64,000 nt of DNA from Pseudarthrobacter sp. GA104. GTDB lineage: Bacteria; Actinomycetota; Actinomycetes; Actinomycetales; Micrococcaceae. This document shows, piece after piece, positions 9,167 through 16,559 of the stretch; the stretch's first letter is position 1; every line of letters starts with the position of its first letter. Both the position numbers and the translations under genes were made by a program. Below the pieces are notes generated by a model. The model made no database searches and had not been told where the DNA came from. It saw nothing but the letters and a program-made list of their open reading frames with translations. The stretch lies in NCBI RefSeq assembly GCF_009741265.1, contig NZ_WOWL01000001.1:1054001-1118000 (forward strand), written 5' to 3'.

Positions 9167-10124
9167 GTGGCCGAAGAGTTAACGTCAGTCGAGATCTGTG
9201 CAGGGGCCGGGGGGCAGGCGCTAGGACTGGAAATGGCAGGTTTCGGGCATGAAGCCTTGGTCGAGATTGAACCTCCAGCATGCGCGACACTTCGGCTCAA
9301 CCGCCCCAAATGGAACATCCTCGAGCAAGATCTCCTGGAGTGGTCGGGCAAGGCATACAAGGGCGTGGATCTCTTCGCCGGCGGAGTTCCTTGCCCTCCA
9401 TTTTCAAAAGCAGGCAAACAGCTCGGTGCCGAAGACGAACGTAACTTGTTCCCGAAGGCAATAGACCTAATTGATGAGATCCGCCCTAAAGCTGTGATGC
9501 TGGAGAATGTCCGTGGCCTTCTGGACGCTGTCTTCGACACGTACCGGCGAGACGTCGAGACGCAGCTACAGAAGCTCGGCTACACGCCAGGCTGGCGCCT
9601 CCTCAACGCGTCAGACTACGGAGTTTCACAGCTGCGCCCACGAGTCATTTTCGTAGGCATCCGCAAAGACCTGGCAGAGCACTTCCATTGGCCTGTGCCC
9701 AATGAACTAATGCCCCCAACTGTCGGCGAACTCCTAAAGGACCTTATGGCTGCCAAGGGATGGAGCGGTGCCGATGAGTGGGCAGCCCGGGCTTCCGCCA
9801 TCGCACCCACTTTGGTTGGTGGCTCGAAAAAGCACGGGGACCTGATCTGGGGCCAACGCGAGCCCGTGCCGCATGGGCTTCGCTGGGTGTAGAAGGGCGA
9901 ACCATTGCCGACGACGTACCTGCAGAGGACCACGTGGGTATGCCCCGTCTCACTGTTCGCATGGCTGCGCGGATCCAAGGATTCCCCGACGACTGGCAGA
10001 TTTCCGGTCGTAAGACTGCCGCTTACCGGCAGATAGGGAACGCCTTTCCGCCCCCGTAGCCGCGGCCGTCGGTAGGGAAATCCATAAGGCCATCTCCGTG
10101 CGCCGTCTTCACGCAGTCGCGTAG
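9167..10124 (+). pseudogene. DNA (cytosine-5-)-methyltransferase, frame broken twice
   Basis: GTG 9167 has a ribosome site GGGAGGA 5 bases upstream. The canonical motifs appear in order: I (EICAGAGGQALGLEMAG), IV with the catalytic Cys (GGVPCPPFSKAGKQ), VI (VMLENVRG), VIII (SQLRPRVIFVG), then IX and X ([30 protein letters not shown]). The first frame ends at 9892. Homology moves one frame near 9840 at a GGGG run (HG then [15 protein letters not shown]) and again at a CCCCC run at 10051-10055, reaching TAG at 10122-10124. Both shifts equal loss of one base, giving about 319 residues if repaired. Expected role: protect host DNA from the neighbouring nuclease-helicase system. If the breaks are real the methylase lacks motifs IX and X and is probably dead. 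Confidence 0.8.
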
Positions 10125-10417
10125 CAGAGCGATGCAAGAGGTAACGAACCAACTAGGCTTCCGCGGGTTTTCAGCGAGCTATTGACGCGTACCTTGAGGA
10201 GCAATGCCGGATCTGGGTGAAATAGGCGAGAACTGTGGTAAGCGGCGGGTAGAGAATAAGCGGCGCTACCTGCTTCGAACGCCTCAACGTCCGTTTCACC
10301 CACGACTTTCCTCTTTTGTCCTAAAGTTATGATGTTTGTCGTGTCTACCTATTGAGCAGCCCGGGAAACCAGGGAGTCTAATCCTATCCCGCCCCCGACG
10401 AAGTGCGGCAGCGACCC
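10125..10417. other. Non-coding boundary of the accessory island
   Basis: No gene is recognisable. The stretch separates the methyltransferase from the nitrilase gene, which end towards each other, and base composition changes here from the AT-richer island to high-GC chromosomal sequence. I see no integrase, tRNA or direct repeat that would define an attachment site. Confidence 0.4.
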
Positions 10418-11197
10418 CTACAGCCGCCGCTGCCGGAACATCGGGAACGACTCGCGCACCCGCTCCACCGCTTCCATCGAAACCTCAACACCCAGGACGC
10501 CCGGCTCCAGCCCGAGGTCGGCCTCAACCACCCCCATTGGATCAACCAGGACGCTCCGCCCCACCGACACCGGCGGCGCCTGGCACACCCCGGCGACGTA
10601 GATGCTGTTCTCAATCGCCCGTGCCGCATTCAAAGCGAGCCACTGCTCCGTCTTGTGCTCTCCCGGCACCCAGGACGAGCAGACCAGGAGAACCTGCGCG
10701 CCGGCGTCGGCCAGGCACCTGGCCAGCTCCGGGAACCGCAGGTCGTAACAGGTCATCAGACCGAACCGCACTCCCCCGTACACGAACACCACAGGATCGG
10801 TGGACGGGCCGGGCGTGATGAACGTCGACTCCCCGAAGCCCTGCGCGTCGAACAGGTGGATCTTCCGGTAGGAAGCCAGTCGGCCGCCGTCGGGCCCGAA
10901 AGCCACCAGCGTGTTGTACGCCCTTTCCGGCTCGTTCGAGGTTTCCACCACGCCCGCCACCAGCGCGATGCGGTGGCGGCGGGCAATGGCGGCCAGTTCC
11001 TGGCAGACGGGGCCGTCCAGCGGCTCGGCGACCTCGGGGAAGGTCGCGTCCACCTTCTTCTTCTCGTAGGTGGCGTACTCCGGGAAGGCGACCAGCGCGG
11101 CGCCGTCGGCCGCTGCCTCAGAGGCGAACCGGTCGATCGCGGCGAGGTTGGCCCGGATGTCGGCGCCCGACTCCAGCTGCCCCAGCGCTATCCTCAC
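10418..11197 (-). CDS. Carbon-nitrogen hydrolase (nitrilase superfamily)
   Basis: 259 residues from GTG 11197, preceded by GGAAGGA. The Glu-Lys-Cys triad is visible: Glu in ALVAFPEYA (about residue 40), Lys in YRKIHLFD (about 111) and Cys in LMTCYDLRFPE (about 150). This is the amidase/carbamoylase branch, which hydrolyses a C-N bond of a small amide, N-carbamoyl compound or omega-amide. It follows the APC permease gene by 47 bases, so transporter and enzyme are probably co-expressed for uptake and breakdown of one nitrogen compound. A decayed fragment of a close paralogue lies at 35402-35527, beside the other APC permease. Confidence 0.85.
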   Translation of the reverse strand: MRIALGQLESGADIRANLAAIDRFASEAAADGAALVAFPEYATYEKKKVDATFPEVAEPLDGPVCQELAAIARRHRIALVAGVVETSNEPERAYNTLVAFGPDGGRLASYRKIHLFDAQGFGESTFITPGPSTDPVVFVYGGVRFGLMTCYDLRFPELARCLADAGAQVLLVCSSWVPGEHKTEQWLALNAARAIENSIYVAGVCQAPPVSVGRSVLVDPMGVVEADLGLEPGVLGVEVSMEAVERVRESFPMFRQRRL

Positions 11198-11244
11198 GGC
11201 TGTTCCTTCCCTCGGGCCGGCGGCCACACTACAAATTGCCAGGG

Positions 11245-12594
11245 TTAGGCGGCCGCCTCGACCGTCGCCTTCTCCGTGGCCGTCATCTCCGGCGGTGACG
11301 CCTTGAAGCCACGCGTGATCAGGGCCAGGACCAGCACGCCCAGCACCAGCCAGGACACACCAAGCGTAATGGCGTTGCTGTCCAGCCGGGAGAGCAGGTA
11401 GGCGCAGATGACGGCGCCGATCACCGGGACCACCACGTAGGACACCGGGTTCAGCTGCTGCCCTGCCCGGCGCTGGCGCACATAGTGGAACACCACCGCG
11501 GCGTTCACCAGCGTGAAGGCGGTGAAGGCACCAAAGTTGATGAACGACGTCGACGTGGCCACGTCCAGGAAGATCGCGATCAGGCCCACGATGCCGGTGA
11601 CCACCAGGTTCGCCACCGGGGTGTGGAACTTCTCGCTCAGCCGGCCGAAGACCGCCTTGGGCAGGACCGAGTCGCGGCCCATCGCGTACAGCAGGCGGGA
11701 GGCGCTGGCCTGCGCGGCGAGGCCGGAGGCAAACTGCGCCACCACCAGGCCGGCCAGGAACACGGCGCCGAACAGCTGCCCGCCGATCTGCAGGGCGATG
11801 GAACTGGCCGCGGAGGCCGAGTCCTCGAACACGCCGCCGGGGTGGACCAGCTGGGTCACGTAGGAGACCGCCACGAAGATGCCGCCGCCGATCAGGGCCA
11901 CCAGCATGATGGCGCGCGGCACGGTCCGGCGCGGGTTGATGGTTTCCTCGGTGAGGGTGGTGACGGCGTCGAACCCCAGGAACGAGTACGCGGCGATGGC
12001 CGCGCCTGCGGAGATGGTGGCGAAGCTGGCGGTGTCGTTGAAGAACGGCTGGCCGCTGGCCAGTCCCCCGGCGCCGTTGGCGGACACCACGCTGCCGATG
12101 GCCAGTGCCACGAAGAACACGAGGACCAGCAGCTGGAACGCCATCAGCACGTAGTTGGCTTTGTCCGCCACCTTGATGCCCAGGATGTTCAGCAGCGTGG
12201 TGATGACGATGAAGCCCACGATCCAGACGCCGATGGGGATGCCGGGGAACTGGGCGCTCAGGTAGGAGCCGCCGATGAGCCAGATGACCATGGGGAGGAA
12301 GAGGTAGTCGAGCAGCACGGCCCAGCCCACCAGGAACCCCACCCGGGAATCGATGGAGCGGCGGACGTAGGTGTAGGCGGAACCGGCCACGGGGTGGGCG
12401 ACGGCCATCCGTCCGTAGCTGTGCGCGGTGAACAGCATGGCCACGAGCGCCACCAGGTAGGCGGCGGGCGCGGCGCCGCCGGTGGTTTCGGCGATGATGC
12501 CGAAGATCCCCAGGACGATGATTGGGGTCAGGTACGCCAGCCCGAACAGGACCAGCGAGGGCAGCTTCAGCGTGCGGGTGAGGGTGGTTGTCAC
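11245..12594 (-). CDS. APC-family amino acid/amine permease
   Basis: 449 residues with about 12 hydrophobic helices. The N-terminal signature (LVLFGLAYLTPIIVLGIFGI then TGGAAPAAYLVAL) and the conserved SFLGFDAVTTLTEE before the middle of the protein are typical of APC-superfamily importers of the PuuP/YhdG kind. The gene lies 9 bases after the upstream nitrilase gene and before the second nitrilase gene, forming a three-gene unit. Substrate unknown; probably the amide, amine or amino acid degraded by the two hydrolases. The last residues are charged and cytoplasmic. Confidence 0.85.
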   Translation of the reverse strand: MTTTLTRTLKLPSLVLFGLAYLTPIIVLGIFGIIAETTGGAAPAAYLVALVAMLFTAHSYGRMAVAHPVAGSAYTYVRRSIDSRVGFLVGWAVLLDYLFLPMVIWLIGGSYLSAQFPGIPIGVWIVGFIVITTLLNILGIKVADKANYVLMAFQLLVLVFFVALAIGSVVSANGAGGLASGQPFFNDTASFATISAGAAIAAYSFLGFDAVTTLTEETINPRRTVPRAIMLVALIGGGIFVAVSYVTQLVHPGGVFEDSASAASSIALQIGGQLFGAVFLAGLVVAQFASGLAAQASASRLLYAMGRDSVLPKAVFGRLSEKFHTPVANLVVTGIVGLIAIFLDVATSTSFINFGAFTAFTLVNAAVVFHYVRQRRAGQQLNPVSYVVVPVIGAVICAYLLSRLDSNAITLGVSWLVLGVLVLALITRGFKASPPEMTATEKATVEAAA

Positions 12595-12603
12595 GGTGTT
12601 TCC

Positions 12604-13482
12604 TTAGGGCTTGTAGGACGGCGGTGTCCAGGTGGCCGGGTTGATGCGGCCTTGGTAGACGGAAAGTTCGACGGCGGGCTCCCCCTCGCGGAACTGCGAC
12701 CAAGGGCGGTTGAGGTTCTCCGTGCCGTGCGTGCGGACGCGCTCGACGGCGGCAAGGTCCAGTTCCGCGGCGAGCAGCCGGGGTGCGTCGTCAGGTGCCT
12801 GGGCGAGGGTGTTGCCCTCCGGGTCGACGATGATGCTCCGGCCCATTCCGGTGGGGCCGGCGCAGTTGACGCTGACCACAAAGACCTGGTTGACGATGGC
12901 GTTGGCCTCGGCGAGGATCAGTTCCTGTTTGCGGTCCGGGGTGGTGGTTTTGACGACGTTGAGGATCACCTCGGCGCCCATCCAGGCGAGCTGGCGGGAC
13001 ACCTCCGGGTACCAGGCGTCGTAGCAGATGTTCAGGCCCACCCTGCCGATGCCGGGCAGGTCCACGGTGGTGAACCGGTCGCCGGGATCGTAGGGCTCGA
13101 ACGGGCGCCAGGGGAAGATCTTCCGGTAGTAGCCGGCCAGCTCCCCGTCCGGGGACAGGACCAGCTGGGTGTTGAACAACTGCCCTTCCGGGCCGCGTTC
13201 GCAGACGCTGCCGGGGACCAGCCAGACGTTGAGGTCTTTCGCGAGCTGCTGCAGCTCTTTTACCCGGGGGCCGTCCAGCGGCTCGGCGCTCGCCTGGAGC
13301 ATTTCGGTTCTTTGCAGGTCCGGGTTTTGGTCGCCGAAGAGATGCAGCTCGGGGAAGACCACCAGCTTGCTGTGCGGTTGCACCTCGAGTGCCGCTTTGA
13401 CCTCATCGGCGAAGGCCGAGACGGGCTCGCCGATGAGCCGCGGCCGGGCCTGGGCGGCGATGAGGGGAAGGATGCGTTGCAT
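12604..13482 (-). CDS. Carbon-nitrogen hydrolase (nitrilase superfamily), second copy
   Basis: 292 residues. The triad is Glu in LVVFPELHLFG (about 45), Lys in YYRKIFPWRP (about 120) and Cys in GLNICYDAWYPE (about 154). The sequence is distant from the other hydrolase of the operon, so the two probably act on different substrates or successive steps. The Trp- and Pro-rich segment after the Lys and the C-terminal extension (WTPPSYKP) resemble aliphatic amidase or N-carbamoylputrescine-type enzymes rather than true nitrilases. First gene of the operon, divergent from the GntR regulator, with a palindromic operator candidate in between. Confidence 0.82.
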   Translation of the reverse strand: MQRILPLIAAQARPRLIGEPVSAFADEVKAALEVQPHSKLVVFPELHLFGDQNPDLQRTEMLQASAEPLDGPRVKELQQLAKDLNVWLVPGSVCERGPEGQLFNTQLVLSPDGELAGYYRKIFPWRPFEPYDPGDRFTTVDLPGIGRVGLNICYDAWYPEVSRQLAWMGAEVILNVVKTTTPDRKQELILAEANAIVNQVFVVSVNCAGPTGMGRSIIVDPEGNTLAQAPDDAPRLLAAELDLAAVERVRTHGTENLNRPWSQFREGEPAVELSVYQGRINPATWTPPSYKP

Positions 13483-13517
13483 GGGTTTTTCTCCGCGTTG
13501 GGGTGTGATCCGGGTTA

Positions 13518-13540
13518 TATTAGATCAGAATGATCCAATA
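13518..13540. promoter_or_regulatory. Palindromic operator candidate for the GntR regulator
   Basis: The half-site ATTAGATCA (13519-13527) faces TGATCCAAT (13531-13539) across GAA, with one mismatch. It lies in the 75-base divergent promoter region between the nitrilase operon and the GntR gene, 18 bases upstream of the GntR start, so binding would control both. Confidence 0.6.
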
Positions 13541-13557
13541 AAGGGAAGGGGGCCGGC

Positions 13558-14346
13558 GTGGGCCGTAAAGTAGCGGATATGACCCGTCAGCTGGAGGACA
13601 CCGTCGAGCCCCCGCCCCTCGGCGCCGGCAGGATGCCCGGCATGGAGCGCCGGAGTGCCATGGACGCCGTGCGGATGCGGATCGGCATGGCGATATCTCT
13701 GGGGCTGCTGAAACCGGGCGAACGGCTGCCTGACCAGGAGGACGTTGCCCTGGGCCTTTCGGTCAGTCCGATCACCGCCCGCCGCGCTTTGGCGAGCCTG
13801 GCGGAGCAGGGCGTGGTGGTTCGCCGGCGCGGGCGGGCCGGGGGAACGTTTGTGGCGGAGGCGCCGCCTACGGATGTTTTGGCTTCACTGTCGGCGTCGC
13901 CGGCCGAGTCCCAGGCGGTGAACCGGCTGGTGGACCGGAGGCTTTTGTTTGAATGCGCCGTGACGCACTACGCGGCAGTCAACGCCACCGCTGAGCAGCT
14001 GGATGAGCTGGAGCGGCTGACCCGGGAAATGGCCGAGGCGACTGACTGGTCCTACTACCACCGGATGGACGAGCAGTTCCATGAACTGGTGGGTACTGCG
14101 TCATGCCTGGACTCCGCCGTCGAGGTTTATCACGAGACGCTCGCCGAGCTCTACGACTACTTCATCCCCTACCCCATCGAGAAGCTGCACAAATCCAACC
14201 AGGACCACATCGCCCTGGTGGCAGCCCTCCGCGCCGGAGATGTCCAGGACGCCGTGGAAGTTGCCAGGAAGCACGTGGACATCCTGCACCGGACGATGTT
14301 TATGGGACTAGCTAAGGGCGAACCCTCAGCCCCGATCTCGGACTGA
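13558..14346 (+). CDS. GntR-family transcriptional regulator (FCD-type effector domain)
   Basis: 262 residues from GTG 13558, with AAGGGAAGGGGG just upstream; the ATG at 13579 is an alternative. Residues about 30-100 are the GntR winged helix (RIGMAISLGLLKPGERLPDQ, then VSPITARRALASLAEQGVV). The remaining 150 residues are an all-helical FCD effector domain with acidic and His residues for a metal (FECAVTHYAAVN, DEQFHELVGTA, DHIALVAALRAGD, EVARKHVDIL). It is divergent from the permease/nitrilase operon, so it is probably its ligand-responsive repressor. A fragment of a diverged copy of its C-terminal part survives at 16215-16314. Confidence 0.85.
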   Translation: MGRKVADMTRQLEDTVEPPPLGAGRMPGMERRSAMDAVRMRIGMAISLGLLKPGERLPDQEDVALGLSVSPITARRALASLAEQGVVVRRRGRAGGTFVAEAPPTDVLASLSASPAESQAVNRLVDRRLLFECAVTHYAAVNATAEQLDELERLTREMAEATDWSYYHRMDEQFHELVGTASCLDSAVEVYHETLAELYDYFIPYPIEKLHKSNQDHIALVAALRAGDVQDAVEVARKHVDILHRTMFMGLAKGEPSAPISD

Positions 14347-14373
14347 TAGGGGCTGCGATGGCCACTATCAGTC
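14341..14373 (+). terminator. Stem-loop after the GntR gene
   Basis: GACTGATAG (14341-14349) overlaps the stop codon and pairs perfectly with CTATCAGTC (14365-14373), leaving a 15-base loop. No T-run follows, so termination is probable but not certain. Confidence 0.4.
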
Positions 14374-14695
14374 GGCTATCGACGTACGAATTTCCAACCA
14401 AGGCTTGGAATGAGGACCCAAAAAAGCATCAATAAATCGTCAAGATTCGCGACTAAATATCAGGATTAGCGCAGTTTTCTCCCAGAAACCAAAAAAGGCG
14501 GCATTTTCTCAGATCTAATGAAATGACTTTGACGCTATTGGGGGAAGCGAAAATGTTGTTTCTGTCGGCTGGCTCGGTGTACCGCTTTTGCGGTCCACGC
14601 TCCACGCTGGATTTCCTCCATGTGTGTCCATCACCGCACCCAACCCCGCACGCTTTTTATCGCACGTCGGTCAGGTGTCCTATGGAAGGACTCTC
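14374..14695. other. AT-rich leader of the TM2/Ltp gene
   Basis: About 320 bases without a gene. The stretch is conspicuously AT-rich for this genome and probably holds the promoter of the following surface-protein gene. A small inverted repeat (TTCCAA and TTGGAA) lies near 14390-14410. Confidence 0.4.
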
Positions 14696-15589
14696 ATGAG
14701 CCAGCAACCCTACACCGCCCCCTATCCTCCGAACTACGGCTATGGTCAACCGCCGGTAAGCAACAAGTCGTTCCTGGCGACCTGGCTGCTCTCGCTGCTC
14801 CTTGGCGTCTTCGGCGTTGACCGCTTCTACCTCGGCAAGGTGGGAACCGGCATCCTGAAGCTCGTCACCTTTGGTGGGCTCGGCATCTGGGCATTGATTG
14901 ACCTCATCTTGGTGCTGGCTAACAAGACACGCGACAAGCGTGGGCTTCCGCTGGAAGGTTATGACAGGCACAAGAAAGTGGCCCTGATCGTCACCGGCGT
15001 TGTCATTCTCCTCAGCATCGTCGTCAACTCGGCCCGCGCGGGCTCTGCACCCTCGTCAGCGCCCGTCGCCTCCTCTCCCAAGGTCGCCACTGCAGGTCAG
15101 ACCGCGTCTGCCACTCCAGCTCCCACAAAGGACCCCGCTGTTGCAGCGGCCGAAGCTGAGGCCGCTGCGAAAGCCAAGGCTGAGGCTGACGCAGCGGCTA
15201 AGGCAAAAGCCGAAGCCGACGCTGCCGCCAAAGCTCAGGCTGCCGCTGACGCGGCTGCTGCGAAGGCTGCGGCCGAAGCTGAGGCTGCTGCCAAGAAGGG
15301 CACCGTCAGTCAACAGAATGCTCTACGGAAAGCTGAAAGCTACCTCAAATACAGCGCCTTTTCACGCACCGATTTGATCGGGCAGCTGGAATACAACAAA
15401 TTCTCGACGGAAGATGCAACGTGGGCTGTGGACCGTGTGACCGTCGACTGGAACGAGCAGGCGGCCAAGAAAGCCGCGAGCTATCTCAAGTACAGTTCCT
15501 TCTCCCGGGGGGATCTGGTCGATCAGCTGCTCTTCAACGGGTTCACCCCGGAACAGGCCGAGTACGGAGTAAGCACCACCGGCCTCTAG
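14696..15589 (+). CDS. TM2-domain protein with C-terminal Ltp repeats
   Basis: 297 residues from ATG 14696, with GGAAGGA 5 bases upstream. Layout: a short Pro/Tyr/Gln-rich start; a TM2 domain (about 20-80) with two membrane helices flanking GVFGVDRFYLGK; a third helix (VALIVTGVVILLSIVV); an Ala/Lys/Glu-rich stretch of about 60 residues built from repeated AAAKAKAEAD units, likely helical or coiled; and two Ltp-type repeats (ALRKAESYLKYSAFSRTDLI and AAKKAASYLKYSSFSRGDLV). Ltp repeats were named in a phage superinfection-exclusion lipoprotein and are common in actinobacterial surface proteins. No lipobox is present here, so anchoring is by the membrane helices. Role unknown. Confidence 0.75.
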   Translation: MSQQPYTAPYPPNYGYGQPPVSNKSFLATWLLSLLLGVFGVDRFYLGKVGTGILKLVTFGGLGIWALIDLILVLANKTRDKRGLPLEGYDRHKKVALIVTGVVILLSIVVNSARAGSAPSSAPVASSPKVATAGQTASATPAPTKDPAVAAAEAEAAAKAKAEADAAAKAKAEADAAAKAQAAADAAAAKAAAEAEAAAKKGTVSQQNALRKAESYLKYSAFSRTDLIGQLEYNKFSTEDATWAVDRVTVDWNEQAAKKAASYLKYSSFSRGDLVDQLLFNGFTPEQAEYGVSTTGL

Positions 15590-15707
15590 CTGGTCCAAAG
15601 ACAATCCGTCCCATCGCGGCGTCGCGAAGAGGCTTCGGTGCCGAACTGGACAGCGAGCCGCAACGGGGCATCCAGATTTGCCAATACATTTCGAGGGGAA
15701 ATTAGGT

Positions 15708-16139
15708 TTGAAACTCACCACAACACTGGCCAGCGGCGCGCTCCTGTGCTTGGCCCTTTCAAGCTGCGCGGGATCCCCGCAAGCAGCTCCAACCGTCACG
15801 CATACCGTTACCCAAACGGCCACGGCAACCGTTACTGCAACGGCAACAGTGACGGCGACCGCCACGGTCACAGCCGAACCTGTTGCTCCTGCCGTTGTGG
15901 CAGCCCCGGCACCGGCTCCTGCTGCACCAGCGACCGCCGTGATCCCGGCCAACGCCGCTGGAATGAATGCGGAAGCACTCGACGATGAATTGACCGCGCT
16001 TGGCTTCAAAAAGATCGTCTATAACTCTGACACCGGAAAGACCGTGCTGTTGCTCAGCAACTGGACAGTTACTGGAATCGACAACGCAGGAGCGGAACAA
16101 GCCGTCGGGAAGGCAGTGGTAGTGCACGTAACCAAATAG
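15708..16139 (+). CDS. Secreted lipoprotein with Thr-Val-Ala repeat linker
   Basis: 143 residues from TTG 15708, with GAGGGGA 8 bases upstream; ATG 15678 would put the signal peptide out of register. The signal peptide ends in the lipobox LSSC (about residue 20). The mature protein begins with a Thr/Val/Ala repeat (TVTATATVTATATVTA, about 20-60) and a Pro/Ala linker, then a compact C-terminal domain of about 55 residues (AEALDDELTALGFKKIVY onward, ending VVVHVTK) whose pattern resembles a PASTA or similar small alpha/beta fold. Probably membrane-anchored outside the cell. Function unknown. It follows the TM2/Ltp gene by 118 bases. Confidence 0.7.
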   Translation: MKLTTTLASGALLCLALSSCAGSPQAAPTVTHTVTQTATATVTATATVTATATVTAEPVAPAVVAAPAPAPAAPATAVIPANAAGMNAEALDDELTALGFKKIVYNSDTGKTVLLLSNWTVTGIDNAGAEQAVGKAVVVHVTK

Positions 16140-16148
16140 CCTCTGTCT

Positions 16149-16191
16149 CACGAGGGGGCGCGCCCGGCCAAAGCCGGACGCGCCCCTCGTG
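16149..16191 (+). terminator. Strong hairpin, copy 1 of a dispersed repeat
   Basis: Two arms around CAAA (arms GCGCGCCCGGC and GCCGGACGCGC, extended by CACGAGGGG and CCCCTCGTG) lie 10 bases after the lipoprotein gene. The same hairpin with the same downstream tail (CTCTGAACCCGCAAAC) recurs near 35554, and a variant near 20235. Confidence 0.65.
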
Positions 16192-16214
16192 GGCTCTGAA
16201 CCCGCAAACCGGGT

Positions 16215-16314
16215 CAACTCCACGACTACTTCATCCCCTACCTCATCGAGAAGCTGCACAAATCCAACCAGCACCGCATCGCCCTCGTGGCCGCCCTCCG
16301 CGCCGGAGATGTCC
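16215..16314 (+). pseudogene. Fragment of a GntR regulator gene (copy of the 14.2 kb gene's C-terminal part)
   Basis: About 100 bases are nearly identical to part of the GntR gene at 14.14-14.25 kb. They encode HDYFIPYLIEKLHKSNQ then IALVAALRAGDV with a few substitutions, and have no start, DNA-binding domain or end. It is a fossil of a paralogous locus or of a rearrangement. The rest of 16315-16559 holds no gene I recognise. Confidence 0.8.
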
Positions 16315-16559
16315 CTGGCAGCGCGCTCCCGGCCCGCGTCCGCCGTCGTACCTTCCGCCGTAAGGCGTGCTGCTGCCGACAAGTCCCGCCTACCGCCTTC
16401 CATGCAGATGCCACCACGGGACAATGCCGCTCTCCGTGCACAGAAAACGGTCATCCAGACAGCGACCAGGTGTCCTGAGTCACGATAGACTTTCGGTTAC
16501 TAGTATGCATAAACGGTATCCGCTCGGATTCCTGCGTGGCGACCAAACGAGAGGTTGGA

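Noticed and set aside
1..10124. Calling the left island a prophage or integrative element
   Set aside because: No integrase, phage structural gene, tRNA or flanking direct repeat was seen.
11198..12703. Minus-strand frame of the nitrilase gene running open far upstream through the permease gene
   Set aside because: The upstream part is an Arg/Pro/His-rich shadow of the permease. The nitrilase has its own GTG start and ribosome site at 11197.
11485..13533. Very long open frame on the plus strand opposite the permease and nitrilase genes
   Set aside because: Gly/His/Glu/Asp-rich composition without domains, and it is antisense to well-supported genes. Such frames arise from high third-position GC.
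15140..15300. Short tandem repeats that could be mistaken for a CRISPR or DNA repeat array
   Set aside because: They are in frame and encode Ala/Lys/Glu repeats of the TM2-Ltp protein; there are no spacers.
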